Of a stretch of DNA of 64,000 nucleotides, positions 31,509 to 38,568 are shown in pieces. Under the pieces are notes generated by a model. The model saw only the letters and a list, made by a program, of their open reading frames with translations. It made no database searches and had not been told where the DNA came from. Numbering within the stretch: position 1 is the first letter of the stretch; each line of letters begins with the position of its first letter. Position numbers and translations under genes: made by a program. The stretch covers positions 1,240,001 through 1,304,000 of the forward strand of contig NZ_JADKSG010000002.1 of assembly GCF_015350805.1 (NCBI RefSeq). Direction: 5' to 3'. The stretch is from Herbiconiux sp. VKM Ac-1786. Lineage in GTDB: Bacteria; Actinomycetota; Actinomycetes; Actinomycetales; Microbacteriaceae.

Positions 31509-32695
31509 CCGGCCACCTGACCCGCCGCACGCTGTTCGGCGCCGCCGGCGGCGCCCTGACGCTGTCCGCCCTCGCGGCGTGCAGTCCGCGGGGCGGGGAG
31601 GGGATGGGCGCCCCGACGGAGTCGCCCGCCCCGACGGCGCAGCGCGCATCCGGTCTCGAAGCCGCCTTCGACGCGGCCTTCACCGCCTCGGGGCTCGCCG
31701 GCTGCGCGGCGCGGGTGCGGCTGCCGAACGGAGCCCTCTGGCGGAGCACGGCCGGAGTCGCCGACCTCGACACCGAGGAGCCGTACCGCGCCGGCGACTT
31801 CGTGCGCATCGCGAGCATCACCAAGACGTTCACTGCGACCGCCGTGCTGCGGATGGTCGACGACCGGCTGCTCGCCCTCGACGACACACTCGACCGCTGG
31901 TACCCGCAGGTGCCGAACGCGGCCGAGATCACGCTGGAGCAGATGCTCGGGATGCGCTCGGGCATCGCCGACTTCACCGCCGACGCCCGCTTCGACGACC
32001 GGTTCGCCGCCGACCCGGCGATGCCGTGGAGCCTGGAGCAGACGCTGCAGGTCATCCTGCGGAACCCGCCCGAGTTCGCGCCCGGGGCCGAGGTGCAGTA
32101 CTGCGACTCGAACTACGCGCTGCTCGGGGCGATCGCCGCGCGCGTCGACGGGGCGTCGCTCGCCGAGGTGATCACCCGGCGCGTGATCGAGCCGGCCGGG
32201 CTGCACGAGACCTACTACCCGGCGGATGACGGGATCCGGTCACCCCATCCGCAGGGCTACGTGCCCACGGTCACGAGCGCGGGCGCGATCGACCCCGCGG
32301 TGCCGCCGGCCGTCGTGAACGAGGTGAACCCGGCGGTTCCGGCGGGCGCCGGGGCCCTGATCTCGACGCTCGACGACGTCGCGGCCTGGGGCGACGTGCT
32401 CGCAGACGGCCGGCTGCTCGGGCCGTTCACGCAGGCCCGCCGACTGCAGACCCAGCGCTTCGAGGGGCAGACGCTCGACTTCGGCTACGGGCTCGGCATC
32501 ACGAACTTCAACGAGTACCTGGGGCACGACGGGGCGATCTTCGGCTTCAGCTCGGTCGTGCTGACGCGGCCCGAGACGGGCACGCAGATCGCGCTGGTGG
32601 GCAACACCTCGACGAACTCGACCACGCCGACGCTGTCGATCGCGGTGGCGCTGATCGACGAGATCGACCCGTCGCAGGGCACGTCGGCGGGCTGA
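31505..32695 (+). CDS. serine hydrolase / class C beta-lactamase-like lipoprotein
   Basis: A 396-residue exported protein. The N-terminus has twin Arg (LTRRTLF), a hydrophobic stretch and lipobox LAAC (Cys26). The penicillin-binding fold shows SxxK at 104-107 (SITK) and a HDG box (LGHDGAIFGF) in place of KTG. The middle motif reads YCD (199-201) where the family usually has YxN, so Asn is replaced by Asp. Likely a D-alanyl-D-alanine carboxypeptidase or esterase acting on the cell wall from the outer membrane face. Overlaps the DUF1801 stop. Confidence 0.88.
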   Translation: MTGHLTRRTLFGAAGGALTLSALAACSPRGGEGMGAPTESPAPTAQRASGLEAAFDAAFTASGLAGCAARVRLPNGALWRSTAGVADLDTEEPYRAGDFVRIASITKTFTATAVLRMVDDRLLALDDTLDRWYPQVPNAAEITLEQMLGMRSGIADFTADARFDDRFAADPAMPWSLEQTLQVILRNPPEFAPGAEVQYCDSNYALLGAIAARVDGASLAEVITRRVIEPAGLHETYYPADDGIRSPHPQGYVPTVTSAGAIDPAVPPAVVNEVNPAVPAGAGALISTLDDVAAWGDVLADGRLLGPFTQARRLQTQRFEGQTLDFGYGLGITNFNEYLGHDGAIFGFSSVVLTRPETGTQIALVGNTSTNSTTPTLSIAVALIDEIDPSQGTSAG

Positions 32696-32742
32696 TCGAC
32701 GACTCGTCGGGGCATTTTCAGGTGTTACCTATGAGTCGTTTG

Positions 32743-32748
32743 TAGAGT
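32743..32748 (+). promoter_or_regulatory. -10-like hexamer of the M23 peptidase gene
   Basis: TAGAGT in an AT-rich stretch, 15 bases before ATG 32764, giving a very short leader. Confidence 0.4.
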
Positions 32749-32763
32749 AGTGCTCGACGATCG

Positions 32764-33780
32764 ATGCAGTCGAAGGCTGCACCTGCGCCGCCCGCCCCCG
32801 CGGCGCGAGACGAAAGCGAAATCCGAGTGACCCTGACTCCCCCCTCCGACACCCCGTCGGCGCCCCTGACGCGCCGTGCCCTGCGCGAGCAGGAGCGGGC
32901 TGCCGAGGCGGCCTCGAGCCGCCGGTCCGTCGTGCGCGCCGCCGACCCCGACGTGACCGCTGCGGCTCCCGTCGTGACGGCCGCGGCTCCCGTCGTGCGC
33001 GCCGCCGCCCCCGTCTTGACCGCCGCGGCTCCCGCCGCTGCGACCCGCCCCGCCCGCGCCCCGCGCTGGAAGGCCGCCGTGGCGCTGTCGTTCGCCGCGC
33101 TGCTCGCCGCCGCCACCTCGCTCTCGGCCATCGAGACCTCCGACTCCTTCGCCTACGCCCCCGAGGTGCAGGCCGCACCCGCCGCACAGGAGCTGCTGAC
33201 CGCATCCGGAACCGGCGCCTCGGTGCTGCGCGACGGCTACCAGGCCACCACTCCCGAGGAGCTCGCCGCCGCCAAGGCGGCCGCCCGCGCCGCCGAGGTC
33301 GCCGCCAAGGTCGCCTCGATCGGCTTCCGCACCGCCTCGACCTACACGAACAACCCCGACAGCGCCGTGCAGTGGCCCTTCCCCGTCGGCGTGCCGATCA
33401 GCGACGGCTTCGGGCCCCGCTCCTCCCCCGGCGGCATCGGCAGCACCAACCACAAGGGCGTCGACTTCACCCCCGGTCAGGGCAAGCCGATCTCGGCCGT
33501 CGCCTCGGGTGTCGTGCGTCTCGTCAACGGCTCCGACAACGGCGGCCTCGGTGTCTACGTCGTCGTCGACCACGTGATCGACGGCCAGAACGTCAGCAGC
33601 TGGTACGGGCACATGCTCTCCGGCTCGCCCGTCGTGACCGAGGGCCAGGCGGTCGTCGTCGGCCAGCAGCTCGGCTCGGTCGGCAACACGGGTACCTCCA
33701 CCGGCGCCCACCTGCACCTCGAGATCCACCTCGACAACACCCCTGTCGACCCCATCGCCTGGCTGACCGCGCACAACTAG
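32764..33780 (+). CDS. M23 family metallopeptidase
   Basis: A 338-residue envelope protein. After a disordered Ala/Pro/Val region comes one membrane segment (AAVALSFAALLAAATSLSAIE, about residues 100-120), an Ala/Lys-rich linker, then the lysostaphin-type M23 domain (residues 205-335) with zinc ligands in NHKGVDFTPG (His, Asp) and the last in AHLHLEIHLD. It should cut peptidoglycan cross-bridges outside the cell. GTG 32827 (MTLTPPSDTPSAP) is an alternative start. Confidence 0.9.
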   Translation: MQSKAAPAPPAPAARDESEIRVTLTPPSDTPSAPLTRRALREQERAAEAASSRRSVVRAADPDVTAAAPVVTAAAPVVRAAAPVLTAAAPAAATRPARAPRWKAAVALSFAALLAAATSLSAIETSDSFAYAPEVQAAPAAQELLTASGTGASVLRDGYQATTPEELAAAKAAARAAEVAAKVASIGFRTASTYTNNPDSAVQWPFPVGVPISDGFGPRSSPGGIGSTNHKGVDFTPGQGKPISAVASGVVRLVNGSDNGGLGVYVVVDHVIDGQNVSSWYGHMLSGSPVVTEGQAVVVGQQLGSVGNTGTSTGAHLHLEIHLDNTPVDPIAWLTAHN

Positions 33781-33830
33781 CGCCCGAGGCGTCAGACTGG
33801 GGGTCACCCCCGATCGGAATGAGCACGTCC

Positions 33831-34988
33831 ATGACCGAATCCGCCGACGCCCGCGTGGCCGTCTACATCGACTTCGACAACATCATCATCTCGCGCTACG
33901 ACCAGGTGCACGGCCGCAGCCAGTTCATGCGCGACAAGGCCCGCGGCTTCGGCGGCGGCGACGCCGAGAACACCGAGAAGCTGCGCCGCGCCACCGTCGA
34001 CATCGGCGCCGTCATCGACTTCGCCTCCTCGTTCGGCACCCTCGTGCTGACCCGCGCCTACGCCGACTGGTCGGCCTCGGTGAACGCCGACTACCGGGGC
34101 CAGCTCGTGGGGCGGGCGGTCGACCTGGTGCAGCTGTTCCCGGCGGCGGCCTACGCGAAGAACGGCGCCGACATCCGTCTCGCCGTCGACGCGATCGAGG
34201 ACATGTTCCGCCTGCCCGACCTCACCCACGTGGTGATCGTCGCGGGCGACTCCGACTACATCGCGCTGGCGCAGCGCTGCAAGCGGCTCGGCCGCTACGT
34301 CGTGGGCATCGGCGTCGCCGGCTCGACCAGCCGCTCGCTCGCCGCGGCCTGCGACGAGTTCGCCACCTACGACGCCCTGCCGGGTGTGAAGCCGGTGCCC
34401 GAGCTCGAGCCGGTGGCCGCCACCGAGTCCGCTCCGCGTTCCTCGGGCGGCTCGCGTCGGGGCCGCAAGAGCCCGGCCCCCGCCGAGGCCGACACCTCCG
34501 CCCCGACCGAGGCGGCGACATCGAGCGCCGCCGACGGCGCGCCCTCGACCGAGGCGACGGCCGACGCCACCACCGATGCGGTGGCCGCCGACGTCGCCGC
34601 CGCCGAGCGCCTGCTCCAGGATGCGCTCGAGCAGGTCGCTCCCCCGGCCGCCAAGAAGCGGGGCCCGCGCCGTGCGAAGTTCCCGCCCGAGATCATCGAG
34701 GACGAGCCGGAGGCGGAGCCCGAACCGGAGCCCGAGGACCCGCAGGCCCTCGCCTCGAGCCTGCTCGAGCGCGCCCTCCGCCTCGGCCACGAGAAGGACG
34801 ACGACGAGTGGCTGCACAGCTCGCTCGTGAAGACGCAGATGAAGCGCATGGACCCGTCGTTCAGCGAGAAGGCCCTGGGATTCCGCTCGTTCTCCGACTT
34901 CCTGAAGTCCCGCGACGCGATCGCCGAGCTCGACGACTCCTCGACGGCGAACCTGGTGCGCCTCACCCCGGCCCTCGCCGACGCCTGA
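33831..34988 (+). CDS. NYN domain protein with C-terminal OST-HTH/LOTUS domain
   Basis: A 385-residue protein. Residues 6-170 are a NYN (PIN-like) nuclease domain with acidic residues in VYIDFDNIIISRYD, NGADIRLAVDAIEDMF and VVIVAGDSDYIALAQ. A disordered Ala/Glu/Pro linker follows, then a C-terminal domain (SSLLERALRLG, SLVKTQMKRMDPSFSEKALG, FRSFSDFL) that matches the OST-HTH/LOTUS RNA-binding fold. The pairing suggests an RNA-targeted nuclease. ATG 33819 is an alternative start. Ends before a strong two-way terminator. Confidence 0.88.
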   Translation: MTESADARVAVYIDFDNIIISRYDQVHGRSQFMRDKARGFGGGDAENTEKLRRATVDIGAVIDFASSFGTLVLTRAYADWSASVNADYRGQLVGRAVDLVQLFPAAAYAKNGADIRLAVDAIEDMFRLPDLTHVVIVAGDSDYIALAQRCKRLGRYVVGIGVAGSTSRSLAAACDEFATYDALPGVKPVPELEPVAATESAPRSSGGSRRGRKSPAPAEADTSAPTEAATSSAADGAPSTEATADATTDAVAADVAAAERLLQDALEQVAPPAAKKRGPRRAKFPPEIIEDEPEAEPEPEPEDPQALASSLLERALRLGHEKDDDEWLHSSLVKTQMKRMDPSFSEKALGFRSFSDFLKSRDAIAELDDSSTANLVRLTPALADA

Positions 34989-34992
34989 TCGC

Positions 34993-35016
34993 GCGCAACC
35001 GCGCAACCGCGCAACC
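34993..35016. repeat. three tandem copies of GCGCAACC
   Basis: Three perfect 8-bp copies just after the NYN gene stop, followed by other GCGC-rich sequence. A simple slippage array; no function seen. Confidence 0.8.
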
Positions 35017-35057
35017 GCGCGCCGGCGCCGCGCGCCGCAGCCGCGCACCACACGCAG

Positions 35058-35089
35058 AAGGGCCCCGACGTCGAGACGTCGGGGCCCTT
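35058..35089. terminator. strong hairpin terminator between convergent genes
   Basis: A perfect 15-bp inverted repeat (35058-35072 with 35075-35089; AAGGGCCCCGACGTC arm). It has short A and T runs at its base, so it can act in both directions, ending the NYN gene and the convergent dioxygenase-like gene. Confidence 0.88.
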
Positions 35090-35107
35090 CGTGCCGGATG
35101 AGGGGGC

Positions 35108-35881
35108 TTACGCCTCGCTCATCACCGCCTTCTCGGCCTGGCCGCGGGCCGCGAGGGCGGCGGCGCGGGCGGCGATGCGACGGGTCTGCTCGGCCTGGCC
35201 GGCGTCGAGCACGTCCTGCTCGACCTCGACGCTCGGCACGTGCTCCTGGCCGTTGTACTTCGCGATGTACTCGTCGAGCTGGGGGCCCGACTCCCACGAG
35301 GTGATCAGGCAGTAGCGGGGCTCGGTGCCGTAGTGGGCGGCCGCGTGCCAGAGGCGCTGCGTGTCGACGATCAGCTGCGCGCCGGCGGGGAGCGCGATGC
35401 GCACCTCGCCCTCGGGGTCGGTGCGGTTGTGCCGCAGCACGAAGTAGCTGTCCTTGTCGTCGGTGAGGTTGAAGAAGCCGCGCACGACCCAGCCGGTGCC
35501 GTCGGGGTTCAGGCGGTTGTTGTCGTCCTGGTGCAGGTTGTACAGGGCGTCGGCGTAGGTGTTCGGCTGCAGCTCGATCACGCGGCAGCGGCCGACGTTG
35601 GAGCCGGGCTCCTGGGCACGCTCGGTGAGGGTGGGAGCGATCGCGGTCTGCGAGTCGATCCAGACGCCGTCCTTGTCGGTGCGCGGCGGCTTGTGGTTCC
35701 AGAACCCGTTGCACTCGATCTCGCCCTTGGCGCTCGCGAGCGGCGCGAACCGGGTGTCACCGGAGGACTTCCAGTCGACGTACTCGATGTCGAGCCACTC
35801 CTTGGGGTCGATCTCCTTGTTGTAGCGGTCGAGAACCACGTAGCCGGTCTCTTCGAGAGCGGCGGACTTGATGTAACCCAT
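35108..35881 (-). CDS. putative iron-regulated 2OG/Fe(II)-dioxygenase-like protein
   Basis: A 257-residue soluble protein not matching a named family I recognise. It shows the residues expected of a 2-oxoglutarate/Fe(II) double-stranded beta-helix enzyme: His117-x-Asp119 (LHQDDNN), a distal His (His179 or His183 in LWHAAAHYG) and Arg189 (EPRYCLITS), with RGFFNLTDDKDSYFVL between. The C-terminus is helical and Ala-rich. A DtxR-like iron box lies 50-70 bp upstream, so it is probably induced on iron limitation. Start ATG 35881 is chosen; ATG 35893 has AAAGGAC too close to it. Confidence 0.7.
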   Translation of the reverse strand: MGYIKSAALEETGYVVLDRYNKEIDPKEWLDIEYVDWKSSGDTRFAPLASAKGEIECNGFWNHKPPRTDKDGVWIDSQTAIAPTLTERAQEPGSNVGRCRVIELQPNTYADALYNLHQDDNNRLNPDGTGWVVRGFFNLTDDKDSYFVLRHNRTDPEGEVRIALPAGAQLIVDTQRLWHAAAHYGTEPRYCLITSWESGPQLDEYIAKYNGQEHVPSVEVEQDVLDAGQAEQTRRIAARAAALAARGQAEKAVMSEA

Positions 35882-35934
35882 GACGCGAATCATGTCCTTT
35901 CGTCGGAGGGCCAGCACGTTTTAACAGGCCCAAC

Positions 35935-35953
35935 TTAGGCAAGGCTAACATCC
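35935..35953 (-). promoter_or_regulatory. DtxR/IdeR-like iron box upstream of the dioxygenase-like gene
   Basis: TTAGGCAAGGCTAACATCC, close to the palindromic iron-box consensus TTAGGTTAGSCTAACCTAA. It lies 54 bp before the start at 35881 and would overlap the promoter, so iron-loaded DtxR/IdeR would repress. Confidence 0.7.
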
Positions 35954-36031
35954 GGCCCCGAGGACGGCCCGACGACTCTGCACAGATGTGCAGATCCGGC
36001 CGATCCGTCGATGGGCGACCCGCCGCGCGAG

Positions 36032-36050
36032 TTAGGTTAGCGACCAGTCA
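36032..36050 (+). promoter_or_regulatory. second DtxR/IdeR-like site, upstream of the membrane hydrolase
   Basis: TTAGGTTAGC followed by GACC: the left half and centre of the iron box are perfect and the right half is weak. It contains a -10-like TAGGTT (36033-36038) and ends 20 bp before the ATG at 36070. Confidence 0.55.
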
Positions 36051-36069
36051 CTACCGTGAAGGAACAGCA

Positions 36070-37920
36070 ATGAAGCACATCACACCGCGCCGCAACGCGC
36101 TCTGGCTGGCGATCGCCCTCGCCCTCTGCCTGATCTCCGCCGTCGGAGCCTCCCTCGTCCAGACCGCCGGCGGCCACGTCGCCGTGAAGGACCTGAGGTG
36201 GGAGACCTCCTCCGGCGAGACCCTGAGCGCCCTGCTCTTCAAGCCCGACACCGCCACCGCCGAAGACAAGGCCCCCGCCATCGTCGTCAGCCACGGCTGG
36301 TGGAACAACCGCGAGATGCAGGACGCCAACTACGTCGAGCTCGCCCGCCGCGGCTACGTCGTCGTCTCGATCGACATGTACGGGCACGGCAACTCCGAGC
36401 CGCTCGCCAACGCCGACATCCCGGTCAACGGCACCGGCATGTACGACGCCGTGAAGCTCGTCGCCGACCTCCCCTACGTCGACACCGACCGCATCGGCGT
36501 CACCGGCCACTCCAACGGCGCCCGCGCCGCGAACTACAGCGTCGTCGCCGACAACGAGGCGCCCACCCCGCTGATCTCCTCGGTGCTGCTGGTCGACAAC
36601 GAGGCCTTCTACGCCGACGCCGACGGCGCGTACACGAACATCTACGGCAGCCGCGACGTCGGTCTCGTCGCCGACCAGTACGACGAGTTCTTCTTCCGCA
36701 GCTACGACGAGAACGGGGTCGCCCTCACCGCTCCCCGCGACTTCGTCGGCACGCCGAACGCCCAGTCCTTCCTGAACTTCGGCGCCGACCCGGCCACCGC
36801 CGGCGAGACCCGCGAGGCGGGGCAGTTCTACACCGAGTCGGTCGACGGCACGGATGCTCGGCGCATCCTCTACACGCCGGCCCAGACCCACCCCTGGGGC
36901 CCGTTCTCGAAGCAGACCACGAGCGACGTCATCGCCTACTTCGACGCCACCCTCGGAGCGCCGGAGGCCATCGACCCGGCCGCGCAGGTCTGGCAGTGGA
37001 AGGAGTTCTTCAACGCCCTCGGCCTCGTCGGCTTCGGCATCTTCCTCGTGGCCTTCGCCCGGGCGCTGCTCGCCACCCGCGCCTTCGCCGGACTCCGCCG
37101 CACCGAGCTGCCGGCGGCGACGCCGCAGACCCGCACCGGTCTCGTCTGGTTCTGGGCGTCCATGGTCGTGTCGGCCCTGATCTCGGGCGTGACCTACGTC
37201 GCCCTGTCGCAGAACGAGGCGATCGGCTCGCTCGCCTTCAACTCCGTGCCCTCGCTGTTCCCCCAGGGCGCGGTGTTCTTCATCGCCCTGTGGGCCGCGA
37301 TCAACGGCGGCGCCGCCCTGCTGATCATGGCCGTCTCGTGGTTCGCGATCGGCCGGAAGTCGGGCCTCGACCTGCGCGCCGGCGGCATGCTGCCGGGTTG
37401 GAAGAAGTTCTTCCAGGCCATCCTGCTCGGGCTCGTCGTGGTGGTCGCCGCGTTCGGCATCGTCGCCGTGGTCGACTACTTCTTCACCACCGACTTCCGC
37501 ATCTGGGTGCTCGCGGTGAAGTGGTTCACGCCCGACAAGATCCCGCTGGCGCTGCTGGTGCTGCCGTTCTTCCTGCTGTACTTCTTCGCCAACTCGCTCG
37601 CCGTGAACGTCTTCAACCGCTTCACCCTCGGCGGGCGCGAGTGGATCAACACGGCCGTGCTGGCGCTGTTCAACGCGCTCGCGCCGATCGTGCTGGTCGT
37701 CGTGCAGTACACGACGTTCTTCACCAGCGGCGAGCTCGTGCCCGGGTTCGGCGGCATCTACAGCATCTGGCTGTTCCCGGTGATCGTCATCCTCGCGGTC
37801 GCGGCCGTCGTGTCGCGGAAGCTCTACCGGGCGACGGGCAACCCCTACCTCGGCGGGTTCATCATGGCCGCGACCGTGAGCCTGGTCTCGGTGACCAACA
37901 CGCTCACCGTCACGGGCTAG
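36070..37920 (+). CDS. alpha/beta hydrolase fused to a polytopic membrane domain
   Basis: A 616-residue protein. A signal-anchor helix (residues 8-32) is followed by an extracytoplasmic alpha/beta hydrolase domain (about 40-305) with VVSHGWWNNREMQ, SIDMYGHGNSEP and nucleophile elbow GVTGHSNGARAAN; the catalytic His is probably in YTPAQTHPWGPF. The C-terminal half holds about eight membrane helices. Relatives are dienelactone-hydrolase-like membrane proteins of unknown substrate. GAAGGAAC precedes the ATG. An iron-box-like site at its promoter suggests iron control together with the divergent dioxygenase-like gene. Confidence 0.85.
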   Translation: MKHITPRRNALWLAIALALCLISAVGASLVQTAGGHVAVKDLRWETSSGETLSALLFKPDTATAEDKAPAIVVSHGWWNNREMQDANYVELARRGYVVVSIDMYGHGNSEPLANADIPVNGTGMYDAVKLVADLPYVDTDRIGVTGHSNGARAANYSVVADNEAPTPLISSVLLVDNEAFYADADGAYTNIYGSRDVGLVADQYDEFFFRSYDENGVALTAPRDFVGTPNAQSFLNFGADPATAGETREAGQFYTESVDGTDARRILYTPAQTHPWGPFSKQTTSDVIAYFDATLGAPEAIDPAAQVWQWKEFFNALGLVGFGIFLVAFARALLATRAFAGLRRTELPAATPQTRTGLVWFWASMVVSALISGVTYVALSQNEAIGSLAFNSVPSLFPQGAVFFIALWAAINGGAALLIMAVSWFAIGRKSGLDLRAGGMLPGWKKFFQAILLGLVVVVAAFGIVAVVDYFFTTDFRIWVLAVKWFTPDKIPLALLVLPFFLLYFFANSLAVNVFNRFTLGGREWINTAVLALFNALAPIVLVVVQYTTFFTSGELVPGFGGIYSIWLFPVIVILAVAAVVSRKLYRATGNPYLGGFIMAATVSLVSVTNTLTVTG

Positions 37921-37947
37921 CGCCGCCGGGCATCCGTCAGCCGCAGG

Positions 37948-38451
37948 CTAGGACAGCAGCTGGATGCCGAGGGCCGTCGAGACCACCAGGCGGGCGCCGC
38001 GGGCGAACATCTCGTTCACCTCGTCGGCGCTCGCCCCGGTGAGCTCGCGGCTCAGCTCGAGCGAGCGGCTGAAGCGGGCGGCCACCACCTCCCGGATCTC
38101 GGGATGGGTGGCCGACGCCGCCCAGGCCTGCAGCTGGAAGCGCAGCAGGTCGGCCTCGGCGATGGTGTGCCGGAAGGCGTGCCCGATGTCGTCGAGGGTG
38201 CCGGGACGGCCGGCCGCCTCGCTCTCGGCCAGGCGGGCGCGCGCGTTCTCCTCGATCAGGTCGTAGCAGAGGTCGACGCAGGCGATGAAGAGGCCGGCCT
38301 TGCTGCCGAACAGCTTGAACAGGTAGGGCTGGGAGACGCCGAGCGCCTCGGCCACCACGCCCACTGGCGTGCCGTCGTAGCCGCCGCGGGCGAACTGCGT
38401 CATGGCCTCGCGGGCCGCCTCCGCGCGCCGCACCCCGGCCGTGCTTCTCAT
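37948..38451 (-). CDS. TetR family regulator
   Basis: A 167-residue regulator. The N-terminal HTH reads AAREAMTQFARGGYDGTPVGVVAEALGVSQPYLFKLFGSKAGLF, typical TetR, and the helical ligand-binding domain follows (RFQLQAWAASATHPEIREVV). It is convergent with the membrane hydrolase and divergent from the DUF262 gene 117 bp away; which it controls is not clear. TACGGT lies exactly six bases before the ATG. Confidence 0.9.
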   Translation of the reverse strand: MRSTAGVRRAEAAREAMTQFARGGYDGTPVGVVAEALGVSQPYLFKLFGSKAGLFIACVDLCYDLIEENARARLAESEAAGRPGTLDDIGHAFRHTIAEADLLRFQLQAWAASATHPEIREVVAARFSRSLELSRELTGASADEVNEMFARGARLVVSTALGIQLLS

Positions 38452-38457
38452 GATGCG

Positions 38458-38463
38458 ACCGTA
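38458..38463 (-). promoter_or_regulatory. -10-like hexamer of the TetR gene
   Basis: On the minus strand TACGGT, exactly six bases before the start at 38451. Confidence 0.45.
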
Positions 38464-38568
38464 ACGCACGCAGCCTGGGGCCCGCCCCTTCCCGCTGTCG
38501 CAACCGGGTGCATCACGTAAGCTCGATTGCTGCGCACCACGGCGATCCGAGAGGCGAAGCGAATACAC

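Noticed and set aside
32707-32763. c-di-AMP (ydaO-type) riboswitch before the M23 peptidase gene
   Set aside because: Only about 70 bases separate the stop of the previous gene from the start and no pseudoknot-like paired segments are visible.
34989-35057. GCGC-rich repeats considered as a CRISPR or attachment site
   Set aside because: Only three contiguous 8-bp copies with no spacers and no integrase nearby.
35935-35953. Reading the iron-box-like sequence as an ordinary promoter repeat
   Set aside because: Its match to both arms and centre of the DtxR consensus, plus a second related site 80 bp away, makes an iron box the better reading; kept as a feature.
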